Shown: in pieces, positions 34,901-44,930 of the stretch | Layout: the number at the start of each line of letters is the position of its first letter | Position numbering within the stretch: the first letter of the stretch is position 1 | From: Pogona vitticeps | Taxonomy: Eukaryota > Chordata > Lepidosauria > Squamata > Agamidae | Assembly: GCF_051106095.1 (NCBI RefSeq) | Contig: NC_135786.1 | Span: 206,207,001 to 206,271,000, forward strand | Direction: 5' to 3' | DNA length: 64,000 bases | Notes under the pieces: generated by a model | Database searches by the model: none | Told to the model about the DNA's origin: nothing | The model's input: only the letters and a program-made list of their open reading frames with translations | Made by a program: the position numbers and the translations under genes

Positions 34901-35541
34901 GTGATTGACCTGAATCTTTGCCTCAGCTGTTCCGCATTTATCCCATGTCTGGCAAACACCAGTTTTTTAAACTCTGCAAAATCTTTCATCAGTTCCTCTG
35001 GCATCTCTGCATAGACTTCTGCAAGGCTGCCACTGATTAAAGATCGCATGATGGTCATCTTCTCAGTTTCCCTTACTGAGAAGTCCACAAACGCTCTTTC
35101 CACTAGGGAAAAGAACACTTCAGGACAATCTTCCTTGTGGTACACAGGGAATTTCTTCAGGTCAGCTTTAGACAATTGGCCTCCCTCAGAATCCCTATTG
35201 TTATTATTGTTCTGATTCATCAGTTCCAATTTTCTTAACTCAAACGCCATTTTCTCTCTCTGTAATTCCAATTCAAATTGTCTTTGTTTCTCTCTTTCCC
35301 TTTGCTCCATTTCAAATTGCCTTTCCCTTTCCTCCCTTCTTTCTCTCTCTAATCTTTCCTCCACTTCAAATTGCCTCATCCTCAGTTCATGCTGTTGGGC
35401 TATGAGCATTTTCCTGAGTTCTGGGTTCTGTTCTCCCGTGCTGTCACCCTGCACTGAGCCAAATTCATCCTCAGAACCTTGGTCTACCTGGAGGTCTTTC
35501 ACCTCACCCATTTCTGCCATTTGGCTTCGAGTCAAGGGCAT
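31990..35541 (-). CDS. Gag-Pol open frame of the Gmr1-like element
   Basis: An 1183-codon frame of retroelement origin, not a host gene. Order of parts: charged Glu/Arg-rich coiled-coil-like stretch (residues 40-105); capsid region with SCAN-like sequence (about 205-290, with LIALEQFYSVL); CCHC zinc knuckle (Cys355, Cys358, His363, Cys368); aspartic-protease-like region (about 430-535); integrase zinc-binding segment (about 650-692) and integrase core with Asp721, Asp781 and Glu817 (D,D35E); RT C-terminal/connection region (about 945-1030, with KYLGHIVGGG and FLGLVGY); and RNase H-like region (about 1055-1183, with YTDAS and TDHSPL). Integrase upstream of RT/RNase H is the reverse of ordinary gypsy elements and is known for the Gmr1 group. 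The domain set is incomplete for an autonomous copy. Confidence 0.9.
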   Translation of the reverse strand: MPLTRSQMAEMGEVKDLQVDQGSEDEFGSVQGDSTGEQNPELRKMLIAQQHELRMRQFEVEERLERERREERERQFEMEQREREKQRQFELELQREKMAFELRKLELMNQNNNNNRDSEGGQLSKADLKKFPVYHKEDCPEVFFSLVERAFVDFSVRETEKMTIMRSLISGSLAEVYAEMPEELMKDFAEFKKLVFARHGINAEQLRQRFRSITKKPEQTFTQVGAQLVRLLEKWLSQEGTETFQQLKDLIALEQFYSVLHGELKFQVRERKPKSVAEAAEIADFISQIRKPLGEGKSMGKPKETYSKYSQGPGKSQQVGGAHGEGKPSDMKPRPQILEGKPKQDEKDSKYSRKCYFCQGKGHLISECEKLKQLKGIVPQDSSGTKPKAVFCVQKEQSPLSLREPVAMATQSGTVTSADQAEENGPLVEVKRCLLVRTDSQLFETAGVDVGILDHQYRGLRDTCSQVTLCHPDIIPREYIIPNESMKVAGIEGQVISLPVAEVPVNFQGWRGVWQLAISSTLPAAVLVGNDLAEHVKRVLVITRSQATTGTVQGGTDEPETEAEGSAEAVVETLTTDSRFGQEQKADATLQKCFEQVTDAQLTPETPVRFLEKKGILYRETLRNISKGGDGIRSQLVVPEKYRPMILQRGHSDMFAAHLGVNKTQQRITQNFYWPDIGKQIREFCKQCDVCQRQGNSRDRTKAKLCPLPVIDTPFKCIGVDIVGPLPKATKRGNRFILTIVDHATRYPEDIPLTNIETNTVADALVGYMSRMGFASEIITDLGASFTSKLMKRLWQICGIKHKETTAYHPESNGLTEKFNGTLMRMIRAYLAENPNNWDQKLQSLLFAYRSVPQASTGFSPFELLFGRRVKGPLDLIKQNWEQITQDDPQDVVTYIDSLRNDLKRNLELAAETLQAQKVRKKAWDDQEGRERRFNPGEEVLWPRLCKENKLQLGSPEIKYLGHIVGGGVIKPLEAKIEAVRDWPRPNTKKKVRSFLGLVGYCREFVPRFGEIAAPLTDLTRKKADDRIPWTSDCEEAFRRLKEALINYPVLRAPDFDREFIIYTDASNSGVGAVLCQEDENGDQHPVSYLSRKLQKGERHLATVEKECLAIVYAIQKAKPYIWGRHFILCTDHSPLQWLKTMKTHNSKLMRWALNLQDYDFEVKVVRGSVNCVADALSRRPEE

Positions 35542-35985
35542 AATCCCGCCCCCCAGAACAGGCTGCTTTCAAAAGTCAAGCCTCAAAATAAAGCAACCAC
35601 TTTTTTTTTCTCTTTTGCCTCAGAACCAGCTTTCTATAGATTACTGCTGTTCTTCAGCACTAACTTGCAACAGTTGCGAGCCAGAGTCTACCCCCCTCTG
35701 CTAGGCCTCTCAGCAGGCAGGCTAGATCACTGCTACTACACAGTTTTGCCTCAGCTTTTTTCCCGCCAAAACAGGTTGCCTCAGAGCTCCCTAATCTAGT
35801 CCCCAATCTGAGGTTACACGTTCTTCTACTAGCGCACCTCCCCGTGAGGTACACCTAGAAGATTACCTACGTGCTCTCAGATTGTCCCTGACTAGACCCC
35901 CCTTGCTCTGGGCACTCTTGCCAAGGCTTTGCTGTACCACTGGACAACTGGACCAGTCGTATCCCACACGCTGGACACCAATCAA

Positions 35986-36500
35986 TGTGACAATCCCAGA
36001 CCTACTGGGATATGCCACAGTTTCACTAAGCTGCCACCAACCATTCCCTATAAGAAGTCACACAGACCAGGGATGGATTTTTAACAAATAAAAGAACAAG
36101 GTTTATTAAATAACACACACAGGGAAAAATAAAAGGATCAAGTGAATAAGATACAGTAACGTGGCTTAGTCTCAATCATACATACACACAGTTTGGTTCA
36201 CACAGAACACTTAACTTGAAGCACAGACCCTGAACCTATCAGTTCTGGCTAACCATACAGACACCTGAACCTATCAGGTTGGTACTGACTGACACACAGT
36301 AGTACCCTGTCTGACACACAGACTCCCACTCAAGCTTCTTCTCTCAGCTCTTCTCCAGCTTCTCCTCTCTTCTCCACACAGGCTTCACATATATATACAG
36401 TACAGCCCCTCCTCCTGATGTCCCGCCTTCCACTCCCCATAGGATGGAACTTTCCCTCCAAACCCATGACAGACAGGTAACATCAGTGCTGTATGTAACA
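35986..36500 (-). repeat. 5' LTR of the Gmr1-like element
   Basis: 515 bases, matching the 3' LTR with only a few differences. It carries a TATATATA-type promoter motif when read on the - strand. Confidence 0.95.
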
Positions 36501-36577
36501 CTCTTAACCTGACAAAGAGTAAGAAATTCTTAGTTATTCAGTCCTCCAAAACAAACAAACAGAAAAACCCCCAAAAC

Positions 36578-37088
36578 CTCTGGTTTATGAATGTGGGATA
36601 TTGTGCCTCTGTCCCCACAATTTAAAAATCCAGGAAATGACCCAATATTGCTGCACAATATCATGCCCATGTTGCCAGCAGGAAAAAGGATGCCAAACTT
36701 TACATAGTAAAGGACAGCTTGAATGTTGACAGCACCAATGGGAGCAGTCAAGATGGTCTACAGGATTTCCTCTTCGGCTCACTACCATAAACACTTATTG
36801 AAAAACAGCCCTGACAATTGTTTTGGGCGAAAAGTGATTAAATGATGGGGAAAAAAAGGAGTCCGCTTTTGGGATTTTCCCTTGTGTGGTGTCACTTTGT
36901 GAATGGCAATGAGCAGAAGAGGGCATCCTGCAATTGGTGTCAACATTCAGGCTGCCATTTGCTTTGTAAAGTTTTGTGTCTTTTTTCCTGCTGGCAATGC
37001 AGTCACGTTATTGTGCAGCAATATGAGGCCATTTCTATGGTTTTTGCATCATGGATACAGAACTACAATATCCCATGTTCATGAACTA
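36578..37088. mobile_element. Unclassified palindromic repeat, full copy
   Basis: The left arm at about 36578-36790 is repeated in inverse orientation at about 36893-37088. Shared blocks read from either side include ATGGGATATTGT, ATATTGCTGCACAATA, TTGCCAGCAGGAAAAA, AACTTTACA and GAATGTTGACA. The loop contains GATTTTCCCTTG. The partial copy at 8140-8505 has the same loop and right arm. No transposase or TSD was established. It could be a long-arm MITE or foldback element. Confidence 0.7.
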
Positions 37089-37109
37089 GAGATTTAAAGA
37101 AGAAGAAGA

Positions 37110-38920
37110 ACAGAATACTGATCTGTATTTTGCCATTCCCAGATATATTTCAGCCAATCTGAAGGTGGAAGTGTCAAGAACACTGTAACCCAGATTCCTA
37201 TGTGCACAAAGGGTATTTTGTGTGTACAAAAAAATACTGTATTCAGTCACATGAGTTTCTATCTCCAGTAGCACTGCCTTAAAATAGATTTACCATGTCT
37301 GCGAGTACTAGACCTCTGCCTCCTTTAACATTAATTTCGCTTCATGCAAAGTGCTCTGGGGATTCATACCAAGTACTCACAACCTATGCTGTATCTCTAT
37401 AAAATATTCAGCTAGTTTTCCATGGTGCAACATTCTCTTGTCTTCAAAAAATACTCTGCCACATATTTGACTTGCTCAGAGAAGAGCTTCCTCCAACAAT
37501 TGCTTATATTGTTCATTTACATGACTTTGAATTATCGCCTGTTTCTCTTTTTGGAAAGTATAGGCTCTGAAATACTGCTAAAATTCAAGTTATGTGCTTC
37601 AAAACATATATTCTCTCCATTCTAGCCGCCTAATTCCAAGCACATTTTCTGCACTAATCAAAACATTTTATGTAATACAGCTTTCCCTGTCCCGTTAAAA
37701 CCTTGTTTTTCAGGATCTTGTGTGACCTGGGTTCAAACAGTGGAGGGGTAGGTGACAGGGAAGAGTGCCATACCCCAGAAAAAACAATTTCATATACTAT
37801 TTGGTATTTAATTATTTGGCTTCTGCATTTCAAATCACTTTCAATTTTTGGGGGGAAAGTTACCTTTAAAAATGATCTTGTTATATAATTTGCTACAACC
37901 TTCAGGTAACTCGCTACTCTTAGTGTTGTGCATTTTACCACCTTGTTATGTTACTTCTTCTCTTACTCCTTATATTTACATAATTAGTTTCTCTTTTTAA
38001 AAGCAATTTTCCAAAAAGTAATAGAATGTCCCCAAATTTAAAAAAAAAAACTCAAAATGCCTCTAAAGAATTTTAAGCTTGCCAAACTAAGGAGGAATGA
38101 ATAACAATTTCATTTTAAAAAATAATTTGTTTACATTATTTACATAAGGAATGTTGTTATGCCCTGCATCTCGCTCAAACGTAATGTTTCAGAAACAATC
38201 TCATGTAGAAGGTATTAGAATATTCTAGCTTTGATTTGAGCCCACTTCATTTTTTATCACCCAGAATTGCTCCAGCATCTGTTTAAGATTACAGATAAAG
38301 ACAGGTCTTTCCCATTCTTAATGGCTTCCCTTTTAAATGCAGGTGCCAAGGGTTGAATTATGGAGATGAAGAATTTTCACAAAATTACATTTCCTCACTG
38401 AAACAGTGAGGCAACTGGTCAAGAAAACACTGACTCCTGCGAGATTTCCTACCGTTAGCATGTTTTTCCTAGGGTTCTGTCATCTACACAAAATGGTTCT
38501 GTGAAAAACTGGTTTCTTTTCCCTTTGTGAAGCAAATCATACACAGCAAATACAGAAAAAGAGGCTGATTGATCTAAAAGATGCAAACAACCAATCTCAT
38601 GCCTCTCATTTGTAAATATATATTAAATAAGGCAGCAGTCTTCATAATTTTGCATAATTTGAGCAAAAACTATTCTCAAAAGTAGAGAACAGATTTTTTT
38701 AAAATATCAGAATAAAATTTTCTGCTATCTTTCAGGCAAGAATAAAATTTTGTGGTTTCTCACTCTTGTACACAGATAAAAATCATTGAACATACAAAGA
38801 AAATGAAAAGAGAAATCTCAGCCAGTGTGCTACAAAGAATCCTGAAGAACATACAGGAGTCAAACATTTCATTTAGCTCAGTATTTCCTTGGGTTCTTTT
38901 TAAGGAGAAAGGTGGGATAT
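37110..38920. other. Intergenic DNA, no recognised feature
   Basis: AT-rich, with no exon or named repeat. Confidence 0.4.
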
Positions 38921-38946
38921 TAATTAATTAATTAATTAATTAATTA
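38921..38946 (+). repeat. (ATTA)n microsatellite
   Basis: Six to seven perfect tetranucleotide units. Confidence 0.9.
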
Positions 38947-40980
38947 CTTCTATGTCTAGCAGCATTTCTTCAGAGTTATTCCTACCCCTATTCATCTTGG
39001 CTGGATGTGCCAAACCTTCAAATTTAGATATCTGGCAGACAGTCGTATCTCCCATTAACTGAGCTATGGCCCGCTTGCAAAGGTATTGATCACATGTCCA
39101 TATTGCAACATCACCCTAAAGCTAGCAGATATCCATAGCCAAAAGCCAGCTGAAACCAGCTGACAGGTTTATGATGGTGGTGCGAAGCCAACAGAATGCA
39201 CATTTGGAAGCCAGAGCGTATCGCAAGAGGGAAACTGGCAGGTGTATATGATGTACTTGGAGACTTGCTTTCAGAAGCCACCTAATGGAAGCTTGGTAGA
39301 TATCTCTGGATTGAAACTGGGACATGTCAGTGAAAGAGTTGCTGAAGTAAATGTGACTTGTAGACATTCTTGTAGATGTTGCCTCCGGTATGCCCATGCA
39401 TATGAAGAACTAAAGAATGGGATTAAGATGGATATTTTACATATGTTATTCAGACACTTTAACAATTCGGAACATGCACAAACATAAATTGGTAGATACT
39501 GGTCTCCAAACACTGTGAGAATGAGACAAAAGAAAGGAAGTGAATGTTAACAGGTGGAAGCCCGGGGATGTTGTCACCAGACAGAAGTCATTAGATCACT
39601 AGACTGATGGTGGAGAAGGCACTGTCTCACTGACCATATACTGTATATCTTTGTTTTCCAAGGATGTTTGAAGGTCTTAGGAAACAAAAGCTTCTTCCCC
39701 AAAAAATGTAAAGGGGAAAGTATCTTTTGTTTTTCAAAAGCTTTTACTGTTTACTGGAAAAATACCAGACGGTTTTGAGTTATTTTTATCTTAAGAATCT
39801 GCAAAAATGTATCTGGTTTTAAGACAGAGAGCATCTGACATATTCTCTCCATTTGAACAGACCCTGCAGTAGGTGTTCTGCTGTCAGGTTAGTCTATTTT
39901 AAGCATAATGCTGGAAACCAAGCAATCTGGTCTTGAAAGACTTTTGAGCTGTCCATGGACAATTGGACTATTTTGTTTTCCCTTTATCATTCAGTTTGGA
40001 AATCTGCAGAATGACGTTGTGCCTTCCAAGAATACAAATGAGATACACCCACAGAAATGACGCAGCGTATGACCTTGATGCTATATGAAGTGAAATCCAA
40101 GCATAATCCCTTTCTCTGTGTGTAATCTCTTCTGCCACAGCAACGTTTGCATCCTTTTTCACCCAACACAGGGGATTTCCTGACAAGCCTACTCATTTCC
40201 CCCCGCAGGTCACAATATTTTAGGTCCTTTCCTAATACAGAAGATTTGCAACATGGAGGTTTTAAATTAATCAGTGCTACTGGATTTCATTTAAAGAACT
40301 GGGCAGGAGGATTTTTTCACATAAATAGGATGTCTGTCAACATTTTGCAGCCTTCTGGTACGAGTGGGCGTGGATGTATATGTATGTGAGAGGGAGGGAG
40401 GGAGAGGGAGAAAGAGAGGACACTACTCTGCATAAAATTACTTTTGCTAATATATGTGTATAAAAGCAAAATTAGAAGTGATGTACATAACTATTTTTAA
40501 AAATCACAGTGTAGCTCAGTTGAGTGGGTAAGATGTGATAATTGACTTTTGTGCCTGAGGAGTCTGCTGCACAGCTGCCAACTCTGGATGACCAAATGTC
40601 AAGATCTTGAAACTCTCTCTAAATGGTTCTTTACCTTTAAATCATACATAGGCTGGATAGGCCTTGTAATAATTCCTCCTCTTCTTCCTCCTCCTCATGT
40701 TTCTCCCAATTCTTTCCTTCCAGAGCATACCATACAGCTTTACTTCCACCTAAGCACCTACAATTCTGTGGAAGCTAAAAATGGAATTTGATTTTTGGGA
40801 AGCCCCATGATGTACATAATGCATTATCAGAGTCTACCGACATTCACTTTTTTTTTATTTTTTACTTCAGCTCCAGCTAGCATTCATCCCTATGTCTTCA
40901 TGGCATTCTATTCTGTTTGCAAACAGCTCTGCAGTGAATTTAACTGTATGCAAAGCAGTCAGGACCAGACATTCCCACAA
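38947..40980. other. Intergenic DNA, no recognised feature
   Basis: No supported gene or repeat. Frames such as 39242-39487 show no recognisable domain. Confidence 0.4.
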
Positions 40981-40981
40981 C

Positions 40982-41024
<43 letters not shown>

Positions 41025-41051
41025 TTTGATTTTTACCCCGCCCATCTAGAT
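40981..41051 (-). mobile_element. L2 LINE tail, left part (split by a hAT)
   Basis: An ATTT repeat then GATTTTTACCCCGCCCATCT is the L2 3' end. The element resumes after the hAT insertion at 41574. Confidence 0.7.
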
Positions 41052-41565
41052 CAATGGTTCTTAACCTTTTTGAAAGAAATGCCCCCTTGAATCATTGAGG
41101 AAGTTATCATAGCCCCCCCTCCCTGAGGTGATGATATCTTACCTACCTACCTACCTACCTACCTACCTACCTACCTACCTACCTACCTACCTACCTACCT
41201 ACCTACCTACCTACCTACCTACCTTGTCTCCCTCCCCACCCGGGTGCGAGGCAGCGCTTCACGGGGCAAGGATGAGGACCCAAGAGACCCTTTCCTTCCC
41301 CCCGATCCACACTCAGTTCTCCCCTAAAGGAGAAAGGCGAGACGTGGCAGGTAGAAAGAGCTGGATCATCTGGCGGCGGCAGCAGCACTGGATCTACTGC
41401 CAGCACTGCAGCTGCAGTTGTCTTCACAGGTTTGGCTCACTCCAGCGCCCCCCTACTGCACCCTTCTGTTCTTTCGCCCCCACACCGCCCCTTTTTGTTC
41501 TACCGCCCCCCTGAAAAATGAAATCGCCCCCTGGGGGGCATTATTGCCCACGTTAAGAACCACTG
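41052..41565. mobile_element. hAT-like element inserted in an L2 tail
   Basis: The left end CAATGGTTCTTAACCTTTTT and right end CACGTTAAGAACCACTG are inverted repeats. ATCTAGAT (41044-41051) and GTCTAGAC (41566-41573) look like an 8-bp TSD with two changes. CCCCC-rich sequence lies near both ends, and a (CTAC)n array lies inside. Confidence 0.78.
41141..41224 (+). repeat. (CTAC)n microsatellite inside a hAT element
   Basis: About 21 perfect units. It generates a Tyr-Leu-Pro-Thr open frame artefact. Confidence 0.95.
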
Positions 41566-41573
41566 GTCTAGAC

Positions 41574-41610
41574 AACGTCTACTCGGGGCGGCTAGACACG
41601 GGCTTTACTC
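41574..41610 (-). mobile_element. L2 LINE tail, right part
   Basis: AACGTCTACTCGGGGCGGCT continues the L2 3' end begun at 40981, on the far side of the hAT insertion. Confidence 0.55.
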
Positions 41611-42155
41611 TTTGGCCAATTACACTTAAAGACTTGTTTCTCACAAAACAAGTGACCAAAACTGTTGACTACAGTATATGTTTTGCCTTATATCTGGCAT
41701 TCTATGACAGCTCAAAACTTTTTTTAAAGTAGAAGTTCAAAATCACGGCCAGCCAAGCAAGTATACTGCAACCCTACATGTTACACTCTTGGAGTAAGGA
41801 TGCTGGCTCCCTGATTACCTACAGGGTGGTTTAGATTTAGGAAGCTCATGTTCCACAGTTTTTCAGCTGCTGGAGTAATGGCCTGTATTAGGGCCTAGAT
41901 CTGGTGTTCTTTTGGATAGGAGGTTTGGAGTTGTGGTCCTGATTCAGCTGGACCCAGCTAAACCTATATCTAAATCACTACTCATGGGACTGGATCAGAG
42001 ACTGGAAAGGTTATTTGACTCAGGCATTTTATTACAAAGAACTTGTTAAACTCTGAACTGGATCATGATATTGCCGGTCACGCTTATTTTCATATTTATA
42101 TATGTTAAAACTCTTATCAGGTAAATGTGTAAATATTAAATGGTTCACAAAATTC
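41611..42155. other. Intergenic DNA, no recognised feature
   Basis: No gene or named repeat seen. Confidence 0.4.
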
Positions 42156-42158
42156 ACA

Positions 42159-42417
<259 letters not shown>

Positions 42418-42797
42418 TGTTGTTGTTTAGTCATTAAGTTGTGTCCGACTCTTCATGATCCCATGGACCAGAGCATGCCAGACCTTCCTGTCTTCCACTC
42501 CCTCCTGGAGTTTGGTCAAATTCATGTTGGTAGCTTCAGTAACACTGTCCAACCATCTCATCCTCTGTTGTCCCCTTCTTCTCTTGTCTTCACACTTTCC
42601 CAACATCATGGTCTTTTCCAGGGAATCTTCTCTTCTCATGAGATGGCCAAAATATTGGAGCCTCAGCTTCAGGATCTGTCCTTCCAGTGAGCACTCAGGG
42701 TTGATTTCCTTTACAATGGATAGGTTTGTTCTCTTTGCAGTCCAGGGGACTCTCAAGAGTCTCCTCCAGCACCACAATTCAAAAGCATCAATTCTTT
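42418..42797 (-). mobile_element. RTE-BovB LINE, 3' end
   Basis: The - strand frame 42777-42427 reads MWCWRRLLRVPWTAKRTN, then ILKLRLQYFGHLMRREDSLE, then [19 protein letters not shown]. This is the conserved C-terminus of the BovB ORF downstream of its RT. It is 5'-truncated. Confidence 0.93.
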
Positions 42798-43259
42798 ATC
42801 TAAAACTATATCTAATGCTTATTCATCATCCTATAGCCAAAAGCTCTCAGAGTACTTGACAGCAAATCAGCATAAAAACAGAAGCAACAACAAGAAAAAT
42901 ATAACAAACCAATTGCAAAATACATTAGAAAGGTAAATGTGTGATACAAATGTTAATACCATATAAATTCTATTCATACTTTGAAATGCTAAAGGACCAC
43001 TTAGAGCTAAGTACTTTGATTTCCCATCAGTTTCAAAAGGAGACACACCAGCAAGAGTTTAATACTCTGACCAGTACCAGAAAGACTTTAAAGGTCCTCA
43101 GTTTTGATAAATCCTCATGTCGTCTGATAACAGCACTTGTGTACAGTATATGTTTTCTAGAAGGCATTTAACACAAATGAAAACTTTGCTACTTGCTACA
43201 GTACTTGCAAGTGATACACACTTTTCATGGCCAGTAGAGGGAGTTCCAACTCTGTTTTT
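42798..43259. other. Intergenic DNA, no recognised feature
   Basis: No gene or named repeat seen. Confidence 0.4.
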
Positions 43260-43325
43260 AATTGGTGCTCTGGTCCATGGGGTCACAAAGAGTCGGACAC
43301 GACTAACCGACTAAAAAGCAACAGC
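43260..43325 (+). mobile_element. RTE-BovB LINE 3' terminal fragment
   Basis: CTGGTCCATGGGGTCACAAAG followed by AGTCGGACACGACTAACCGA and an AAC/AGC-rich tail is the BovB 3' end. Confidence 0.75.
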
Positions 43326-43498
43326 ATGAGTTTTATATTGGTTGCTTTTTTAAAAACCTATAACATGGTTTTGATTGCACACTTAAAAAAATAAAATAAA
43401 GGGCATGCGTTTGCTAAAAGTGTAGAATTTTTTCCCTCTGACCGTAGAATGGGTTCTAGCTAGAAACACGCTTCATTTTTCAAGACGAAAATTATACA

Positions 43499-44930
43499 TA
43501 AGAAGAGCCCTGCTGGATCAGGCCAACAGCCCATCTAGTCCAGCTTCCTGTATCTTACAGTGGCCCCACCAGGTGCCTCTGGGAGCACAGGAGACAACTA
43601 GACAGCTGTCTCCTGATACCACTCCCCTGCATCTGGCATTTTGAAGTACCTTCCTTTTAAGCCTGGAGATTATACATCCCCATCATCACTTGTAACCTGC
43701 GATGGACTTTTCCTCCAGAAATCTGTCCAATCCCCTTTTAAACATCTAGGCCAGATGCCATCACCACATCCTGTGACAAGGAGTTCCACAAACAACACAC
43801 TGGGTAAAGAAATACTTTCTTTTGTCTGTTCTCATTTTCCAAACACTCAATTGAAGTGGATGTCCCCTGGTTCTGGTATTGTGTGAGGGGAAACAAGCTT
43901 CCCTCTATCCACTTTATCCATCCCCTGCATAATTTTATACGTCTCAGTCATGTCCCCCCCAGGCATCTTTTTTCTAAAGAGCCCCAAACACTGTAGCTTT
44001 TCCTCATAAGGGAGGTGTCCCAGCCCAGTAATCATTTTAGTCACTCTCTTCTGCATCTTTTCCAGTTCCACTATGTCTTTTTTGAGGTGCGGCGACCAGA
44101 ACTGTATGCAATACTCCAGGTGCGGCCTTACCAGCGTTTGTTCAATGGCATTATATGTTGGCTGTTTTATTTTCAATCCTCTTTTTAATGATACCTATCA
44201 TGGAATTGGCCTTCTTCACTGCCGCTGCACACTTTCATTGAACTGTTCACCAGCATACCAAGATCTCTTTCCTGATCCATAACGGGCAGTTCAGAACTGA
44301 TTTAGCTGATTAATAAAGTTTTGATTTTTTTTTTTGCCCCAATGTGCGTTACTTTACATTTTCTTATATTGAAACACATTTGCCATTTTGCTGCCCATTC
44401 TCCCAGTTTGGAGAGATCCTTCTGGATCTTGTCACAATCCCTTCTGGTCTTCACCACCCAGAAAAGTTTCATGCCATCTGCAAACTTGGCCACCTCACTG
44501 CTTATCCTTGTCCACAGGTCATTGACGAACAGGTTGATAAGCACCAGTCCCAAGATAGATCCCTGGGGCACACTGCTTTTCACCTCTCTCCATTGTGAAA
44601 CTCGCCCACTGACACCTACTCTCTCTTTCCTGGTTCTCAACCAATTCTCAGTCCATAAGAGAACCTGCCCTCTTATCCCCTGACAGTGAAGTTTTCTCAG
44701 CAGCCTTTGGTGAGGGACCACGTCAAATGCCTTTGGAAAATCCAGATAGACAGTATCCACTGGTTCACCCACATCCACATGCCTATTGACCTTCTCAAAG
44801 AATTCTAAAAGGTTTGTGAGGCAAGACTTATCCTTACAGAAGCCATGCTGATTTTCTCTCAGCAAGGGTTGTTCTTCTATGTGCTTTAAGATTTTATCTT
44901 AGATGAGGCTTCCCACCATCTTCCTTGGGA
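43499..44930 (-). mobile_element. CR1 LINE, 3' half
   Basis: The - strand frame 44865-44302 encodes CR1 reverse transcriptase: ENQHGFCKDKSCLTNLLEFF, then VYLDFPKAFDVVPHQRLL and SSVPQGSILGLVLINLFVND. The YADD-equivalent box is altered to FADG. A second frame (44176-43847) has RPHLEYCIQFWSPHLKKDI and the C-terminal end. The 3' UTR (from 43499, CCTGCTGGATCAGGCCAACA on the + strand) is the familiar CR1 terminus. It has frame breaks and a 5' truncation and is inactive. Confidence 0.92.

Larger units (their letters stand above)
31194..36500 (-). mobile_element. Ty3/gypsy LTR retrotransposon, Gmr1-like, young but incomplete
   Basis: Two near-identical LTRs (31194-31706 and 35986-36500), beginning TGT and ending ACA, flank a 4.3-kb interior read on the - strand. 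CTCTT is duplicated at 31189-31193 and 36501-36505. A purine-rich tract (AAAGAGGGGAGG on the - strand) precedes the 3' LTR, and a primer-binding-site-like stretch (TTGGTGTCCAGCG) follows the 5' LTR. The single long frame places an integrase-like region before RT C-terminal/RNase H-like sequence. That order, with a SCAN-like capsid region, points to the Gmr1 group. The pol domain set is not complete, so it is treated as broken (about one large break). LTR identity implies a very recent insertion. It lies between PKIA and ZC2HC1A. Confidence 0.92.

Noticed and set aside
41141-41224. Regularly repeated units reminiscent of a CRISPR array
   Set aside because: An uninterrupted tetranucleotide microsatellite with no spacers. 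The genome is vertebrate.
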